Below are positions 26,552-36,073 of a stretch of 64,000 nucleotides of DNA, piece after piece (position 1 is the first letter of the stretch; each line of letters opens with the position of its first letter). Made by a program: the position numbers and the translations under genes. Source of the DNA: an uncultured Gammaproteobacteria bacterium (lineage in GTDB: Bacteria > Pseudomonadota > Gammaproteobacteria > Arenicellales > JAANXG01); contig CAMYKW010000019.1 of the NCBI GenBank assembly GCA_947259175.1, positions 1 to 64,000 of the forward strand, in the 5' to 3' direction. Below the pieces are notes generated by a model. The model was not told where the DNA came from, did not search any database, and worked only from the letters and a program-made list of their open reading frames with translations.

Positions 26552-27787
26552 ATGGATAAAGAACGTCACGAACACTTCGACATAGCCATCGTCGGCGGCG
26601 GTTTGGTGGGCGCAAGCCTGACCTGCGCGTTGGCATCGACACCGTTGCGTGTAGCGTTGATTGAGGCGGTGCCGTTCAAATCCGACGCGCAACCCAGTTA
26701 CACTGAACGCATGCTCGCGCTTTCCCACGGAACCACACGGATCTTGTCCGCCATCGACGTTTGGCCCGAAGTAACGGCGCGTGACGCGACGGCCATCAAG
26801 AGCATTCATATTTCCGACCGCGGCCACTCTGGTTTCACCCGTCTCAGCCATGCGGATGCCGGCGTTGACGCGCTGGGATATATCGTTCCGGCCAGGGTGC
26901 TGGGGCAGGCGCTGATGGCGCGCGTGAGCGGCACCGACGCTGAGGTGATCTGTCCCGGGGAGGTTGCTGCAATCGACTGCGACGAAGACCATACGCGCCT
27001 CGCGGTGAAAACCGAAGATGGTGAGATCAACATAACCAGCAAGTTGACGGTGTTGGCGGACGGTGGCCGATCACGCGCCCGCGAATGGTTGGGGATCGAG
27101 GCCGTCAGCCGAGATTATCGGCAGACCGCCATACTGACGACGGTCACGCCGGAGCAAAACCACGAACACCAGGCCTATGAGCGTTTCACCTCCACCGGGC
27201 CGTTGGCTATGTTGCCGACTAGCAACAACCGTTACGCGGTGGTATGGACTACAACATCCAAGCTCGCCCCGGAACTCATGGCCCTTTCCGACAACGAGTT
27301 TCTCGCCAAGTTGCAGGCGCGGTTCGGGTATCGTGCCGGCAAGCTGGGTGAGCTAGGCGAACGAACGGCGTATCCTCTGTCATTGGTTCGCGTTCCGCAT
27401 CCGGTAGCGCGCCGGGCGGTGGTGATCGGTAATGCCGCACACACTATTCACCCGGTGTCCGGACAGGGATTCAATCTGGGTTTGCGTGACGTGGCCGTGC
27501 TGGCTGAAGTGCTGAACGACGCGGTGGGGAACGATGATGATATCGGCAGTGACTCGACATTGGGCCGCTACGCCGATTGGCGGCGCGACGATACCCGCGC
27601 AACGATCACCTTCACCGATGGGCTGATAAAACTATTTTGCAATGAATCATTGCCCCTTGCTGCGCTGCGCGGTGTAGGCATGATCGCGGTGGACATATTC
27701 CCTTCTCTCAAGCGGTCCCTGCTGCGACGAACCATGGGCTTGGCGGGACGTGTACCGCAACTCGGCCGCGGGGTACCGCTCGGATAG
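26552..27787 (+). CDS. ubiH: FAD-dependent ubiquinone hydroxylase UbiH
   Basis: A 411-residue flavin monooxygenase of the UbiH/UbiF/COQ6 family: FAD fold IAIVGGGLVGASLTCAL, the second FAD motif VVIGNAAHTIHPVSGQGF followed by NLGLRDVAVLAE, and a family-like central region. Predicted to hydroxylate the ring of the ubiquinone precursor (2-octaprenyl-6-methoxyphenol position) at the inner membrane. The ATG at 26552 is preferred over an in-frame TTG six bases upstream. Position directly after pepP supports UbiH over its paralogues. Confidence 0.93.
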   Translation: MDKERHEHFDIAIVGGGLVGASLTCALASTPLRVALIEAVPFKSDAQPSYTERMLALSHGTTRILSAIDVWPEVTARDATAIKSIHISDRGHSGFTRLSHADAGVDALGYIVPARVLGQALMARVSGTDAEVICPGEVAAIDCDEDHTRLAVKTEDGEINITSKLTVLADGGRSRAREWLGIEAVSRDYRQTAILTTVTPEQNHEHQAYERFTSTGPLAMLPTSNNRYAVVWTTTSKLAPELMALSDNEFLAKLQARFGYRAGKLGELGERTAYPLSLVRVPHPVARRAVVIGNAAHTIHPVSGQGFNLGLRDVAVLAEVLNDAVGNDDDIGSDSTLGRYADWRRDDTRATITFTDGLIKLFCNESLPLAALRGVGMIAVDIFPSLKRSLLRRTMGLAGRVPQLGRGVPLG

Positions 27788-27790
27788 GCC

Positions 27791-29005
27791 ATGGGCGAGC
27801 ATGACGTAGTAATTATCGGCGCCGGCATGGTCGGCGCGACTTTGGCGAATGCGCTGGCGCAGCGCAAATACCGGGTAGCCCTGATCGACAGCGGTAATCC
27901 GCCCGCTGTTGACCCCGACGCATATGATCTTCGCGTCAGCGCCCTGGGCCGCGCGGCGGAGTGTGTTTTCCGTAATCTGGATGCCTGGCCGGCGATCAGC
28001 GCTCAACGCGTATCACCTTTCCGTAAGATGCGGGTATGGGATGCCGGCAGTGGGGGTTCGATCACCTTCGACGCGGCGGACGTCGGTGAACCACAGCTGG
28101 GCCATATCGTAGAGAATAGCCTGGTGGTGCAAGCGCTGCACCGACGGCTGAGCGATTATCCCGGCGTCGAAGTTTTCTGGGCGACCGAAGTAACAAAAAT
28201 CGTGCCGCACCGCGACGCGGTGACGATTGAGCATCAGGGCGGTGAGTTTAAGGCGGCGCTGGTCGTTGGCGCCGATGGCGCCGGCTCCTGGGTGCGCAAG
28301 CACCTCGGCATCGGCACGCGGGGAACGGACTACGGTCAGCGCGCCATTGTTGCCCAGGTGCGTACCGAACAGCCGCACGAATACACCGCCTGGCAGCGCT
28401 TCTTGCCGACCGGCCCGCTGGCTTTCCTGCCATTGGCGGACGGCAGTTGTTCAATTGTTTGGAGTTGCGACCGGTCATTGGCTGAACAGTTGATGGGGCT
28501 CACGGACGAGGCTTTCAGGTACAGATTGGGAGAGGCGTTTGAGTTCAAGCTGGGAAAAATCAGCGGGATCGGTGAACGCGGGTGGTTTCCCTTGGCGCGT
28601 TCGCACGCGGAGGATTATATCGCCGTTCGCTGCGCGCTCATTGGCGACGCCGCGCACACGGTGCATCCACTTGCGGGTCAGGGCGCCAACCTGGGTATCG
28701 CGGATGCCGCCGTTCTTGCCGAGGCAATCACCGGCGCCGCGGGTGGAGATGTCGGGGTTCGATCCGTGTTACGGCGTTACGAGCGCTGGCGCCGGGGCGA
28801 AAACATGTTGATGATGAATGCGGTGCATGGACTGCAGAGACTGTTCCAGTTTCAGTTGCAACCGATACGCCAAATTCGGGGCCTGGGACTGCGCCTGACG
28901 GATGCATCGGGCCCGGTGAAAGAACTGATAATCCGGCGCGCCATGGGGATCAGCGGCGATCTTCCGCAGCTCGCCAGATGCTTGAGCGGGAATACCGACC
29001 TGTAA
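27791..29005 (+). CDS. ubiI: FAD-dependent ubiquinone hydroxylase, UbiI/VisC type
   Basis: A 404-residue paralogue of the preceding gene, starting three bases after its stop. FAD motifs are VVIIGAGMVGATLANAL and CALIGDAAHTVHPLAGQG, with ANLGIADAAVLAEAI after it. In E. coli this position holds ubiI (formerly visC), which hydroxylates C5 of the ring. Sequence alone does not separate UbiI from UbiF, so the assignment rests on gene order. The two tandem genes probably arose by an old duplication. Confidence 0.85.
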   Translation: MGEHDVVIIGAGMVGATLANALAQRKYRVALIDSGNPPAVDPDAYDLRVSALGRAAECVFRNLDAWPAISAQRVSPFRKMRVWDAGSGGSITFDAADVGEPQLGHIVENSLVVQALHRRLSDYPGVEVFWATEVTKIVPHRDAVTIEHQGGEFKAALVVGADGAGSWVRKHLGIGTRGTDYGQRAIVAQVRTEQPHEYTAWQRFLPTGPLAFLPLADGSCSIVWSCDRSLAEQLMGLTDEAFRYRLGEAFEFKLGKISGIGERGWFPLARSHAEDYIAVRCALIGDAAHTVHPLAGQGANLGIADAAVLAEAITGAAGGDVGVRSVLRRYERWRRGENMLMMNAVHGLQRLFQFQLQPIRQIRGLGLRLTDASGPVKELIIRRAMGISGDLPQLARCLSGNTDL

Positions 29006-29016
29006 ACCGAATCCCC

Positions 29017-30252
29017 ATGGAATTTCTGAATCTACTCGCGATACTCATTACCCTTTCCGCTGTTTTCAGCTACCTCAATCATCGTTTCATAGGCGTGCCG
29101 ACCACCATCGGGGTCATGCTCATCGCGTTGATCTTCTCCCTGGCATTGATCGGTTTGAATGCTTTGGGGATCGGCCAATTCGAAGCGCGGGCCGAATCGA
29201 TGTTGTCTCAAATCGATTTCAGCAAGGTGTTGATGCACGGAATGCTCAGCTTCCTGCTGTTTGCCGGCGCACTGCATGTCAACTTCGAAGATCTGGCTAA
29301 ATTCAAATGGATAATATCCAGTTTGGCGACAATGGGCGTGATGCTGTCGACGTTCATCGTCGGCACGCTGATTTGGCTATTATTGAAACTTCTCGATTTC
29401 AATATCGCCTATATCTATTGCCTGGTGTTCGGCGCGCTGATATCCCCCACCGACCCGATAGCGGTTATGGCGACATTGAAAACGGTCGGCATCGCAAAAA
29501 GTCTGGAGACAAAAATCACCGGTGAATCACTGTTCAATGACGGCATCGGTGTAGTGATATTTTTGGTGTTGTTGAGCATGGCATACAGCCCGGAGGATGT
29601 TTCTACCGGGGAAGCCGCGATTCTGTTCCTGCAGGAAGCGGTTGGCGGTGTGATCTTCGGCGCAATGCTTGGTTATCTCGGTTTTTATTTGCTGCGCACC
29701 GTTGATAATTACCAAGTGGAGATACTTCTCACCCTGGCGCTGGTGATGGGTGGCTATTCCCTGGCGCTGGCGCTGCATACATCGGGCCCGATTGCCATCG
29801 TGGTGGCGGGTTTGATGATCGGCAATCGCGGCAGGGTATTGATGATGTCTGACAAAACCCGCGAACACCTGGATACATTTTGGGAACTGATTGACGAGAT
29901 CTTGAATGCGATCCTGTTCGTTCTAATCGGGCTGGAGATGTTGATATTGGATTTCTCGGCGGGCTACATCATCGCCGGCCTGCTCGCCATACCCTTGGTT
30001 CTGGTGTCGCGTCTATTCAGTGTGGGTATACCTGTTGGACTGCTGCGGTTGAAAAAGGAATACAGCCCCCACGTAGTCAAGATTCTGGTGTGGGGCGGTC
30101 TGCGCGGCGGCATCTCGGTTGCCTTGGCCCTGTCGCTGCCGGCGGGGGAGACGCGGGACATATTTTTAGCCATGACCTACATTATCGTCGTTTTCTCGAT
30201 ACTGGTGCAGGGTCTCACTCTCGCCCCGGTATTGAGAAGACTCAGCGGCTGA
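29017..30252 (+). CDS. Na+/H+ (cation/proton) antiporter, CPA1 family
   Basis: A 411-residue integral membrane protein, with about 12 hydrophobic segments, beginning MEFLNLLAILITLSAVFSYL 11 bases after ubiI. An upstream open frame exists but is the ubiI gene read out of phase. Ion-site motifs of CPA1 are present: GALISPTDPIAVMATLK and ITGESLFNDGIGVVIFLV; VWGGLRGGISVALALS near the C-terminus is also typical. It lacks the long cytoplasmic tail of some NhaP proteins. The 3' end overlaps the PhnD-like gene by 11 bases, tail to tail. Confidence 0.95.
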   Translation: MEFLNLLAILITLSAVFSYLNHRFIGVPTTIGVMLIALIFSLALIGLNALGIGQFEARAESMLSQIDFSKVLMHGMLSFLLFAGALHVNFEDLAKFKWIISSLATMGVMLSTFIVGTLIWLLLKLLDFNIAYIYCLVFGALISPTDPIAVMATLKTVGIAKSLETKITGESLFNDGIGVVIFLVLLSMAYSPEDVSTGEAAILFLQEAVGGVIFGAMLGYLGFYLLRTVDNYQVEILLTLALVMGGYSLALALHTSGPIAIVVAGLMIGNRGRVLMMSDKTREHLDTFWELIDEILNAILFVLIGLEMLILDFSAGYIIAGLLAIPLVLVSRLFSVGIPVGLLRLKKEYSPHVVKILVWGGLRGGISVALALSLPAGETRDIFLAMTYIIVVFSILVQGLTLAPVLRRLSG

Positions 30253-31099
30253 ATCCATACACATTGTTCAATAAGCTCGCAAATCCCTGATACTCCGCCT
30301 TGTCCGTCGCGACCAGCTGCCCGCCGTCGGCATAGCCTTCACGAAGTCCTTGGGTCGCGATCAAACCGAGCGGAGACAGCAGGGTGGCGCGAATTACGCC
30401 CTGAATATCTAACGGTATTCGCGGACCGGCGCTTATCGCCTCCCGGGGCAGGGGTTCGCTGAGATAGAGGATACGTGTACTACCCTTGACGTCGCCGGAG
30501 TTGAACGCCGCGTACGATGCGAACGGTATAACCGCGCCACGACAGCGGCCGAGGACCAGCGCTGCGAATATATTGTCAAAACCGTTGACCTCGAAGATTT
30601 GCGGCTGCCGTACCGGATTTTTGAATTCGCTTTGCATGATCACGGTACCCAGGTCCGGTGGCGCGTGAGTGCACACTTTGTGTCCCGCGAGGTCTTTGAC
30701 GTCGAATACGATCTCGTCGTTGTCACGGGCGACGATCACGAATTCCAGCGTGCCCTGCAGCCTGACCAAAGGAGTGTGTCCCAACTCCGATATTCTCCAA
30801 CTGACGAAGTGCGGACCATCAAACACCAGGTCGAACCGTCCAGCGCGCATATCCCTCATATAGGAAAGCCAGTTGGGTGAGTGACGGTAGGTGAAGCGTC
30901 TGCCGGTCGCCTTGGTGAGGTGATCGGCAATAGGGTTGAACAATTTTTTCGCAACCCCGGCGGACTCACTGGGAGGCGCGGCGAATACGTAAGAATCCGC
31001 TACGCAGATCTGAGACCAGCTCAGTCCAAGTACGATCGCGATTGCGGCTGCGAATTTCAACAGGGTCAGTATAAGCTGTGGTGGGATTGATGCGCGCAA
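30242..31099 (-). CDS. PhnD/SsuA-like periplasmic substrate-binding protein
   Basis: A 285-residue protein with a signal peptide (hydrophobic AAAIAIVLGLSWSQICVA) and the PhnD-type binding fold: YVFAAPPSESAGVAKKLFNPIADHL in part, GRFDLVFDGPHFVSWRISE, KVCTHAPPDLGTVIMQSEF and EVNGFDNIFAALVLGRCRGAVIPF. No permease or ATPase follows, so it is an orphan receptor. Its start faces fur across 111 bases that contain a Fur-box candidate, suggesting control by iron. The ligand is unknown; phosphonate specificity should not be assumed. Confidence 0.82.
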   Translation of the reverse strand: MRASIPPQLILTLLKFAAAIAIVLGLSWSQICVADSYVFAAPPSESAGVAKKLFNPIADHLTKATGRRFTYRHSPNWLSYMRDMRAGRFDLVFDGPHFVSWRISELGHTPLVRLQGTLEFVIVARDNDEIVFDVKDLAGHKVCTHAPPDLGTVIMQSEFKNPVRQPQIFEVNGFDNIFAALVLGRCRGAVIPFASYAAFNSGDVKGSTRILYLSEPLPREAISAGPRIPLDIQGVIRATLLSPLGLIATQGLREGYADGGQLVATDKAEYQGFASLLNNVYGFSR

Positions 31100-31148
31100 T
31101 CATAGGCACGAAGTCGTTTGATATTCAATCTGTTAATGAGCGCGTTAT

Positions 31149-31163
31149 TGCTAATAATTGTTA
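31149..31163. promoter_or_regulatory. putative Fur box in fur / PhnD-like divergent promoter
   Basis: TGCTAATAATTGTTA matches the 7-1-7 Fur consensus TGATAATNATTATCA at 11 of 14 defined positions. It lies 48 bases before the fur start and 50 bases before the PhnD-like start, so Fur could repress both, including itself. Confidence 0.5.
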
Positions 31164-31210
31164 CTAACGTTAAGGTTTAAAAAACCGATCCATGCCTCAG
31201 GAGCCCGTCA

Positions 31211-31687
31211 ATGTCCTCCAGCGCCGACTTGAAGAAGGCCGGTCTCAAGACCACGCTGCCACGGCTGAAGATATTGAGCATGCTTGAAACCACCGATGTT
31301 CGGCACATGACGGCCGAGGACGTTTACAAGAGTCTGTTGGACTCCGGCGAAGAGATAGGTCTGGCAACGGTATACCGGGTGCTGACGCAGTTCGAGGGCG
31401 CCGGTCTCGTAATACGCCATAATTTCGAAGGTGGTCGTTCGGTGTTTGAGCTCAACGATGAAGGCCATCACGATCATCTGGTTTGCATGGAATGCGGTGA
31501 AGTATTCGAGTTTTATGACAAGGCGATCGAGGAGCGGCAGAACAAAGTTGCGGAGGAGTCCGGCTTCGTGCTCGATAACCACTCCCTGTATATGTATGGC
31601 GTCTGCGAAGGGATGCGGAAGAACGGAAAGTGCTCCATCAATAAGAAAAAACTTCCGAGTATCCTCGCCCCCGGCAAGCGGCGGTGA
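31211..31687 (+). CDS. fur: ferric uptake regulator Fur
   Basis: A 158-residue iron-responsive repressor. The winged-helix domain includes MTAEDVYKSLLDSGEEIGLATV in part and TVYRVLTQFEGAGLVIRHNFE; the regulatory domain has the metal motif HHDH at 86-89 and CMECGE with C92 and C95. The C-terminus differs from E. coli Fur, with a single late cysteine in NGKCSINKKK. AGGAG lies eight bases upstream of the ATG. It converges with the ferric transporter genes it probably controls. Confidence 0.97.
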   Translation: MSSSADLKKAGLKTTLPRLKILSMLETTDVRHMTAEDVYKSLLDSGEEIGLATVYRVLTQFEGAGLVIRHNFEGGRSVFELNDEGHHDHLVCMECGEVFEFYDKAIEERQNKVAEESGFVLDNHSLYMYGVCEGMRKNGKCSINKKKLPSILAPGKRR

Positions 31688-31697
31688 GACATCGTGG

Positions 31698-33413
31698 TTA
31701 ATTATCGGCGTTGGTCCTTTCGACGTAAGTTGTAGTGCGGCTGCGCGCAATGGCGCGGCTGAGCAGTATCACCGGCAAAAGGCCCACCAATACGATCGTG
31801 ATCGCCGGGATCGCGGAATCCGCCAGGCGCTCATCGGAGGCCAATTCGAAGGCGCGCACCGCTAAGGTATTGAAATTGAACGGACGCAGTATCAATGTGG
31901 CGGGCAGCTCTTTGAGGATGTCCACGAACACGATCAGGCCCGCGGTGAGCAGACTGCCGCGCATGATCGGGATATGCACACGGCGCAGCACCTCCTTGGG
32001 TCGGTACCCCAACGACCTGGCGGCGTCATCCATCGATTGCTTTATCTTGGCAAGTCCGGACTCGACGGTTTGCAGCGACACCGCAAGGAAACGCACCATA
32101 TAAGCAAATACCAGCGCGAACAATGTGCCACTGAACAACAATCCGGTGGATATGCCGAGGTTTCGCCGAAACCAAAAGTCTATATGGTTATCCAACCAGG
32201 CGAGGGACAGCATTACGCCGACTGCGATCACGGTGCCGGGTATTGCATAACCCATGCCCGCTACGCGTGCCGCGGAGACGACTATTTTGCTCGGTGAGAG
32301 GCGCTTACCGTAAGCGATCAGTACCGCGATAATCACCGCCAGCAGTGCGGCGCCCGCGGCCAACGCGATGCTGTTGAGGATCAGTTGGTAAAACTCCGGG
32401 CCGACGATCTGGTCGGCGGCGCGGTATGCCCACACCAGTAATTGCCCCGTCGGGAGCACGAAACCCAACATCAGCGGCAGTGCGCAGGCGCAGATCGCCA
32501 AGGTCGCTCGCCATCCCCTCAGAAATTGGACGTTCATCGGTTGGGATCGGATGCCCACATGGTGATACTGGGCACGCTTGCGCGACCAGCGCTCGAGGAC
32601 GATAAGCAAGAATACGAAACCCAGCAAGACCGAGGACAGCTGCGCCGCCGCGGCGCCGTCGCCGAGCCCGAACCAAGTACGGAAGATGCCCGTGGTAAAG
32701 GTATCGACACCGAAATACTGCACCGTGCCGTAATCGGCGAGGGTTTCCATCAGCGCCAGGGACAGGCCGGCAATGATCGCCGGCCGCGCCATCGGCAGTC
32801 CCACGCGATGAAAACTCTGCCACGCTGTGCAGCCCAATAAGCGGCTGGCGTCGGTCACGGATACGGATTGTTCGAGAAACGCGGCGCGTGACAAAAGATA
32901 CACGTAGGGGTAAAGCACGAACGAAAGCACGGCCATGGCGCCGGGCAGCGATCGAATCTCGGGGAACCAGTAGTCTCCATAGGACCACTCGAACCAATCG
33001 CGTAACTGGTACTGCAGCGGTCCCGCATAGTCGAGCATGCCGGTATAGGTGTAGGCGGTTATGTAAGCCGGCATGGACAAGGGTAGCAGCAAGGCCCAGA
33101 TGAGTGTGTCCCTGCCTGGAAACTGGTATTGCGTCGTCAACCACGCCGAACCTACACCGAGCAACAGGGTGCCGACCCCCACGCCCACCATCAGCAGCAG
33201 CGAATTCACGATATAGTCCGCTAATACGGTATCTAACAGGTGCCGCCAAACTTCGCCCGCGGGCTGCAGCACAAAACTCAACACCACCAGGATCGGTAAG
33301 GCCAGCAACGCCGACACCGCCGCCACCCCCAGACTCCAGCCGTGACGGCGCCACCAGGTCAGCGATGTTGGTTTCGCCCCGGATGCAGCGTCTGAATACG
33401 CTGATAGTGACAC
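31698..33413 (-). CDS. ferric iron ABC transporter permease (FbpB type, two fused halves)
   Basis: A 571-residue inner-membrane permease with about 12 membrane segments in two halves. Each half has an EAA loop: DASRLLGCTAWQSFHRVGLP and DDAARSLGYRPKEVLRRVHI, the docking sites for the ATPase. The GTG at 33413 is chosen because AGAGGA lies just before it and nine bases after the binding-protein stop; the frame is open further upstream through the fbpA region. No ATPase gene follows, so that subunit must be encoded elsewhere or be shared. Confidence 0.92.
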   Translation of the reverse strand: MSLSAYSDAASGAKPTSLTWWRRHGWSLGVAAVSALLALPILVVLSFVLQPAGEVWRHLLDTVLADYIVNSLLLMVGVGVGTLLLGVGSAWLTTQYQFPGRDTLIWALLLPLSMPAYITAYTYTGMLDYAGPLQYQLRDWFEWSYGDYWFPEIRSLPGAMAVLSFVLYPYVYLLSRAAFLEQSVSVTDASRLLGCTAWQSFHRVGLPMARPAIIAGLSLALMETLADYGTVQYFGVDTFTTGIFRTWFGLGDGAAAAQLSSVLLGFVFLLIVLERWSRKRAQYHHVGIRSQPMNVQFLRGWRATLAICACALPLMLGFVLPTGQLLVWAYRAADQIVGPEFYQLILNSIALAAGAALLAVIIAVLIAYGKRLSPSKIVVSAARVAGMGYAIPGTVIAVGVMLSLAWLDNHIDFWFRRNLGISTGLLFSGTLFALVFAYMVRFLAVSLQTVESGLAKIKQSMDDAARSLGYRPKEVLRRVHIPIMRGSLLTAGLIVFVDILKELPATLILRPFNFNTLAVRAFELASDERLADSAIPAITIVLVGLLPVILLSRAIARSRTTTYVERTNADN

Positions 33414-33421
33414 CGGATCCT

Positions 33422-34444
33422 CTATCTCCAGCCGGCGCGATCCATCAGTTTTACAGCGGCACTGTTGTTTTCGCCAAGCAGCGACAGGTTCACTGCATCG
33501 CCCTTGAAGCGTCCCCATTGCTTCAGTGTGTCGCTGGGCTCCATATCAGCCCGTACCGGGTATTCATGATTTATGTCCGCATAGAAACGTTGCGCTGTAT
33601 CGCTGACCAGGAACTCAAGCAACTTGACCGCATTGTTTTTGTGCTTGGAGAATCTTGTGACTCCGGCGCCGCTGACATTAATGTGCGCGCCCCTATTGTC
33701 TTGGTTTGGCCATATGATGCCGATCTTTCCGGCTGCTTCACGTTCACGCTGGTCCTTCTGGGAAGTCGTCATGCGCGCCAGGTAATACGTGTTGGCGATC
33801 GCAATGACACACTGACCGGCTGCGGCTGCGCGGATCTGGTCGCGGTCTCCACCTTTGGGCGGACGCGCCAGGTTGGCGACCAGACTCCGCGCCCACTGTT
33901 CGGTTTGTTGCTCACCGTTGGCGATGATCATCGACGCTACCAGCGACTGGTTGTAGATGTTATTGGATGAACGCACGCAGATCTTTCCCTTCCATTTGGG
34001 CTGCGCCAAATCCTCGTAGCTTTTCAGGGCGCTCGGGTCCAGTTTTCCCACCACGTACATGATCGGCCGTGCCCGTAGTGACAACCCGACCCAGTGGTGC
34101 TGCGGATCGCGGTAGCTGGCGGGCACCGACTCCTGCAGCACCGTGGAGTCGACCGGCTGCAGTAAACCCGCGGCTTTGGCGCGGTGTAAACGCCCGGCGT
34201 CCACCGTGATCAGGACATCGGCCGGAGTATTTTCCCCTTCGGTTTCCAGGCGCTTCAGCAGCGCATCCGCCTTGCCGGTGACCAGATTTACGCGGATGCC
34301 GGTGTCGGCGCTGAATTGGTCCAGCAATGGTTTGATAAGGGCCTCCTTGCGTGCGGAGTAGAGGTTGACCTCTTGCGTTTCGGCGGCGCTGATGGCCGGT
34401 GCCATGAGCCCGAGCGCCAGGCATAGTAATGTAACGATTTTCAT
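33422..34444 (-). CDS. ferric iron periplasmic binding protein (FbpA/FutA type)
   Basis: A 340-residue protein with signal peptide MKIVTLLCLALGLMAPAISA and the ferric-binding fold: VNLYSARKEALIKPLLDQF, VLITVDAGRLHRAKAAGLLQ, KICVRSSNNIYNQSLVASMI, RPPKGGDRDQIRAAAAGQC and IANTYYLARM, where the paired tyrosines correspond to iron ligands. It precedes the fused permease. A Fur-box-like AT-rich palindrome lies 66-88 bases upstream. Confidence 0.95.
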   Translation of the reverse strand: MKIVTLLCLALGLMAPAISAAETQEVNLYSARKEALIKPLLDQFSADTGIRVNLVTGKADALLKRLETEGENTPADVLITVDAGRLHRAKAAGLLQPVDSTVLQESVPASYRDPQHHWVGLSLRARPIMYVVGKLDPSALKSYEDLAQPKWKGKICVRSSNNIYNQSLVASMIIANGEQQTEQWARSLVANLARPPKGGDRDQIRAAAAGQCVIAIANTYYLARMTTSQKDQREREAAGKIGIIWPNQDNRGAHINVSGAGVTRFSKHKNNAVKLLEFLVSDTAQRFYADINHEYPVRADMEPSDTLKQWGRFKGDAVNLSLLGENNSAAVKLMDRAGWR

Positions 34445-34932
34445 ACCATTGGATCCTCATGAAACTGTAACGTGCGGTCCTTGTATTGTAGCATAATAAC
34501 ACGAATACAAACAAGAATTATTATTATTCTTATTAGGAACATCTTGGCACGCGTATCCACGGTCAGTATAGTCTTACCCCCGGCGCAGCAGTGCGCGTGC
34601 GAAATCCGTCGATTTTCGACCGGCACCAGAAATAAATGCGTTGATCCCGATCAATTTGATGAGTTGCGGTCGACACGACCGGGTTTGACGGGAAAACGCC
34701 GCTGCTGTGCGAGTCAGTCAGGGGCGCGCGGAATCGCCGGATCCGGAAAGTCACCCAGTGTTCGCATCGAAGACGGCGATCCAGCGCACAGGGTATATGG
34801 CACTGTTCGCGAAAGTGCTATGTTCGGCGGTGCGCCGGGCTTCCGGGAACGGAGCGGCCCGCGCGCCGGAGACACCGGCCCGGTCGGCGTCCTTTGTGGC
34901 TGAATATATCGGGTTCAAACCAACGAACGAGA
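34445..34932. other. intergenic region between ferric transporter and gcvT
   Basis: About 490 bases holding the promoters of two divergent units. The left 90 bases are AT-rich and include the Fur-type site and an inverted pair TTGTATT/AATACAA (34481-34511). The remainder is GC-rich with no gene I can support. I looked for a glycine riboswitch before gcvT and did not find its conserved blocks. Confidence 0.5.
34510..34532 (-). promoter_or_regulatory. putative Fur-type operator upstream of ferric transporter
   Basis: The stretch AAGAATTATTATTATTCTTA is nearly palindromic (AGAAT...ATTCT) and is built of AAT/ATT units like Fur sites made of overlapping GATAAT hexamers. It sits in the only AT-rich segment of the region, upstream of the binding-protein gene. 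The match to the 15-base consensus is moderate. Confidence 0.4.
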
Positions 34933-36036
34933 ATGAATCAACGAACACCGCTGTTTGAATTACACCAGAAGACCGGCGCAAAAATGGTTTCCTTCGGGGG
35001 GTGGGAGATGCCGCTTCATTATGGGTCCCAGGTCGAAGAGCATCATGCGGTACGCCAAGACGCCGGTATGTTCGACGTGTCGCACATGGCTCGTGTGGAC
35101 CTTCACGGGAACGGGGTGCGCCGATTTCTGCAGCGTTTGATTGCCAATGATATCGGCAAGCTCACGGTGCCCGGTAAAGCGTTGTATACCTGCATGTTGA
35201 ACGACCAAGGTGGGGTGATTGACGATCTGATCGTGTATTTCCTGCGCGAAGACTGGTTTCGCATCGTCGTGAACGCCGCCACCCGTGATAAAGATCTGGC
35301 GTGGATCGAGGATCAAGCCGGTCGCGCGCCGGAAGTGAAGATCGAGCCGCGGCCGGATCTGGCGATGATTGCGGTGCAGGGTCCCAACGGTCGTGACAAG
35401 GCGTGTGTCGCCCTGGGTGATGCCGCAAACGCGGCGTGCGCCGCTCTCAAACCGTTTTTCGCCACCGAGGTCGACGGCTATTTTGTCGCCAGAACGGGTT
35501 ACACCGGTGAAGACGGATTCGAGATTATAATGTCGAATGACCAGGCGCCGGGTTTGTGGCGCGCCTTGCAACAGTCCGGGGTCGCGCCCTGCGGTCTGGG
35601 CGCTCGCGATACGCTGCGGCTCGAAGCTGGATTGAATCTATATGGTACCGATATGGACGATCATACGACGCCTTTGGAGTCGGGTCTGGCGTGGACTGTG
35701 GCCTGGGAGCCCGATGACCGGGACTTTATAGGACGCGAGGCCTTGGAGGAGCAGCGCAAACAGGGAGTGAGGCGCAAGCTGGTGGGGTTGGTGTTACTGG
35801 ATAGGGGCGTGTTGCGCGGTCATCAACCGGTGATGTGCGCGGATGATCTGAGGGGCGAGGTTACCAGCGGCACTTATTCCCCGACCTTGGGCCGTGCTAT
35901 TGCCCTGGCTCGTGTACCCGCGTCGGTGCAGACCGGCGACTCGTGCCGGGTCGAAATCCGCGGCAAGCGCTTGGATGCCAAGGTCGTCAAATATCCCTTC
36001 GTGCGTCACGGAAAAAGCTGTTTACCGGATCTTTGA
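34933..36036 (+). CDS. gcvT: glycine cleavage system T protein (aminomethyltransferase)
   Basis: A 367-residue folate enzyme that releases ammonia from the aminomethyl-lipoyl H protein and forms methylene-THF. It begins [19 protein letters not shown] (start at 34933; the longer frame has no family residues) and has [61 protein letters not shown] and [14 protein letters not shown]. It is the first gene of gcvT-gcvH-gcvPA-tpx-gcvPB. Confidence 0.98.
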   Translation: MNQRTPLFELHQKTGAKMVSFGGWEMPLHYGSQVEEHHAVRQDAGMFDVSHMARVDLHGNGVRRFLQRLIANDIGKLTVPGKALYTCMLNDQGGVIDDLIVYFLREDWFRIVVNAATRDKDLAWIEDQAGRAPEVKIEPRPDLAMIAVQGPNGRDKACVALGDAANAACAALKPFFATEVDGYFVARTGYTGEDGFEIIMSNDQAPGLWRALQQSGVAPCGLGARDTLRLEAGLNLYGTDMDDHTTPLESGLAWTVAWEPDDRDFIGREALEEQRKQGVRRKLVGLVLLDRGVLRGHQPVMCADDLRGEVTSGTYSPTLGRAIALARVPASVQTGDSCRVEIRGKRLDAKVVKYPFVRHGKSCLPDL

Positions 36037-36073
36037 TTGTACGAAACGCAGCATTCGATTGAAGGAGAGGCAG

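Noticed and set aside
32305-33354. Open frame of about 350 codons on the minus strand in another phase
   Set aside because: Shadow of the ferric permease gene, with Arg/Gly-rich low-complexity translation.
34472-34903. Open frame of 143 codons upstream of gcvT
   Set aside because: Arg/Gly/Ala-rich translation with no domain pattern, and it crosses the AT-rich promoter region of the ferric transporter.
34600-34932. Glycine riboswitch before gcvT
   Set aside because: I looked for the conserved aptamer blocks and the tandem arrangement and saw none; control is more likely protein-based.
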